This document shows, piece after piece, positions 5,540 to 6,229 of a DNA stretch of 6,229 bases. Numbering within the stretch: position 1 is the stretch's first letter; every line of letters starts with the position of its first letter. The DNA is taken from the NCBI GenBank assembly GCA_913053665.1, contig CAJXGR010000203.1, positions 1 to 6,229 of the forward strand. Reading direction: 5' to 3'. Below the pieces are notes generated by a model. It was not told where the DNA came from and did no database searches. It worked only from the letters and a program-made list of their open reading frames with translations. The stretch comes from an uncultured Spirochaetia bacterium. GTDB taxonomy: Bacteria; Spirochaetota; UBA6919. Made by a program: the position numbers and the translations under genes.

Positions 5540-6145
5540 TCACAAGCTCTCAAGGATCCTCTCTTCCACAGCTTCAACCACCTCCATGAATACTTCTTTG
5601 ATTGACTCACTCCCGTCTACTCTAAGGATGCATGGGTCACTCATCTTGTCAAAAACGGTTTGGACTGCTATAAGATAATCTTCTGTTTCAAAGGCATCCT
5701 GTTGACCCTTTCTGTTTTCATGAATCCGCTTGAGAGCATCTTTCACAGGTAAACCTATGAGGATCACCATGTCGGGTTTTGGGGCAAAGACCTCATTCTC
5801 TTGCCTGATCCGATCTGTTGAGAGTCCCAAAGCTCCCTGATAAGCTATGGTAGAGTAATAATAGCGATCCATAAGAACAATGTCTCCCTGATTCAGGGAT
5901 GGAAGGATATGGTCTCGTGTGTTCTCCTTTCTATCCTCCATAAACAAATGGTACTCCTCTTCGGGGGCCAGTCGCTTGCCGGACTGAGCTGTCTGGCGGA
6001 TCTTTCGGCCGTAGGGACCCTCTGATGGGTCTTTGATATACTTGACTGAATAATCTCGGGTTTCCAGATATTCCAGCAATAGTTTGGCCTGAGTGGTCTT
6101 CCCAACACCATCGATCCCTTCAAATGCAATGAGTTTGCCTTTCAT
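5540..6145 (-). CDS. tmk: Thymidylate kinase (dTMP kinase)
   Basis: The enzyme phosphorylates dTMP to dTDP with ATP, a cytoplasmic step required for dTTP and DNA synthesis. The 201 residues match the usual bacterial length. Visible motifs are the P-loop FEGIDGVGKTT (8-18, Lys16), the DP of the substrate loop (39-40) followed by EGPYGRKIR, the DRY motif at 93-95 followed by YYSTIAYQGA (96-105), PKPD at 122-125, and a LID region with Arg140, Arg145 and Lys146 followed by DAFE. There is no Arg or Lys in the variable part of the P-loop and basic residues sit in the LID, which fits the bacterial type II pattern. One oddity is Gly131, where most relatives have the Asp of an LDxP motif (here LIGLP). 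The start at 6145 has AAGGAT (complement of 6155-6160) nine bases upstream. The gene is convergent with the sensor kinase and appears unrelated to it in function. Confidence 0.96.
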   Translation of the reverse strand: MKGKLIAFEGIDGVGKTTQAKLLLEYLETRDYSVKYIKDPSEGPYGRKIRQTAQSGKRLAPEEEYHLFMEDRKENTRDHILPSLNQGDIVLMDRYYYSTIAYQGALGLSTDRIRQENEVFAPKPDMVILIGLPVKDALKRIHENRKGQQDAFETEDYLIAVQTVFDKMSDPCILRVDGSESIKEVFMEVVEAVEERILESL

Positions 6146-6229
6146 AGTGATTCTATCCTTATATAATGCAGTAGACCCGATTCTTGGCTTTCATTTTCGG
6201 CTTCTAGATGTTAATACTAAGAGTAATTT
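6146..6229 (-). promoter_or_regulatory. Leader of tmk at the window edge
   Basis: On the minus strand this holds the tmk ribosome binding site AAGGAT (6155-6160) and the AT-rich TTATATAA just before it, which could be a -10 box, although no clear -35 box is seen. No gene is supported in the rest. It is not possible to tell whether tmk has its own promoter or follows an upstream gene outside the window. Confidence 0.35.

Noticed and set aside
5893..6129. Second minus-strand frame within tmk
   Set aside because: It lies wholly inside the well-supported tmk gene in another frame and has no recognisable domain.
6191..6229. Possible 3' end of another minus-strand gene (12 codons then TGA) at the right edge
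   Set aside because: Open by chance over too short a distance to judge; no domain can be read.
1..6229. CRISPR array made of the three palindromes
   Set aside because: The copies are kilobases apart, differ in their centres and have no regular spacers or cas genes.

Overview
The window looks like part of the chromosome of a Gram-negative bacterium. The evidence is two predicted lipoproteins with clear lipobox cysteines, a predicted outer-membrane beta-barrel protein that ends in phenylalanine, clear AGGAG-type ribosome binding sites, and moderate-to-low GC content with AT-rich intergenic DNA. The lineage cannot be fixed from the sequence. An environmental group such as FCB or Desulfobacterota-like bacteria would fit, but that is a guess.

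Left part (1-2798): after a perfect 44-bp palindrome and an AT-rich leader comes a compact three-gene, same-strand unit. It encodes a small secreted beta-barrel protein, a lipoprotein with an unusual internal hydrophobic segment, and a second lipoprotein that carries a C-terminal leucine-rich-repeat (LRR) domain. The second and third genes overlap by 38 bp. Compared by eye, the second protein and the first 240 residues of the third appear to be diverged copies of one alpha/beta domain, similar in layout to CsgG/LpoB/TolB-N-type lipoprotein domains. The three products probably work together in the envelope. I know of no named system with this combination, and it is the best candidate here for something undescribed.

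Middle (2799-3193): a non-coding gap of about 395 bp holding a GC-rich 35-bp palindrome and the leader of the next gene. Then (3194-5503) comes a soluble sensor histidine kinase with four PAS domains and no receiver domain. No response regulator lies beside it in the window.

Right part (5540-6145, minus strand): thymidylate kinase (tmk), convergent with the sensor kinase. The 36-bp gap between the two stop codons is mostly taken up by a third palindrome. That palindrome supplies the kinase stop codon and, read from the tmk side, is followed by a run of T residues, so it looks like the tmk terminator.

The three palindromes share a GTAGRGRC...GYCYCTAC frame and differ by changes that keep pairing intact. 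They therefore look like one dispersed palindromic repeat family, placed at the boundaries of the transcription units. There are no rRNA, tRNA, CRISPR, transposase or phage genes in the window.
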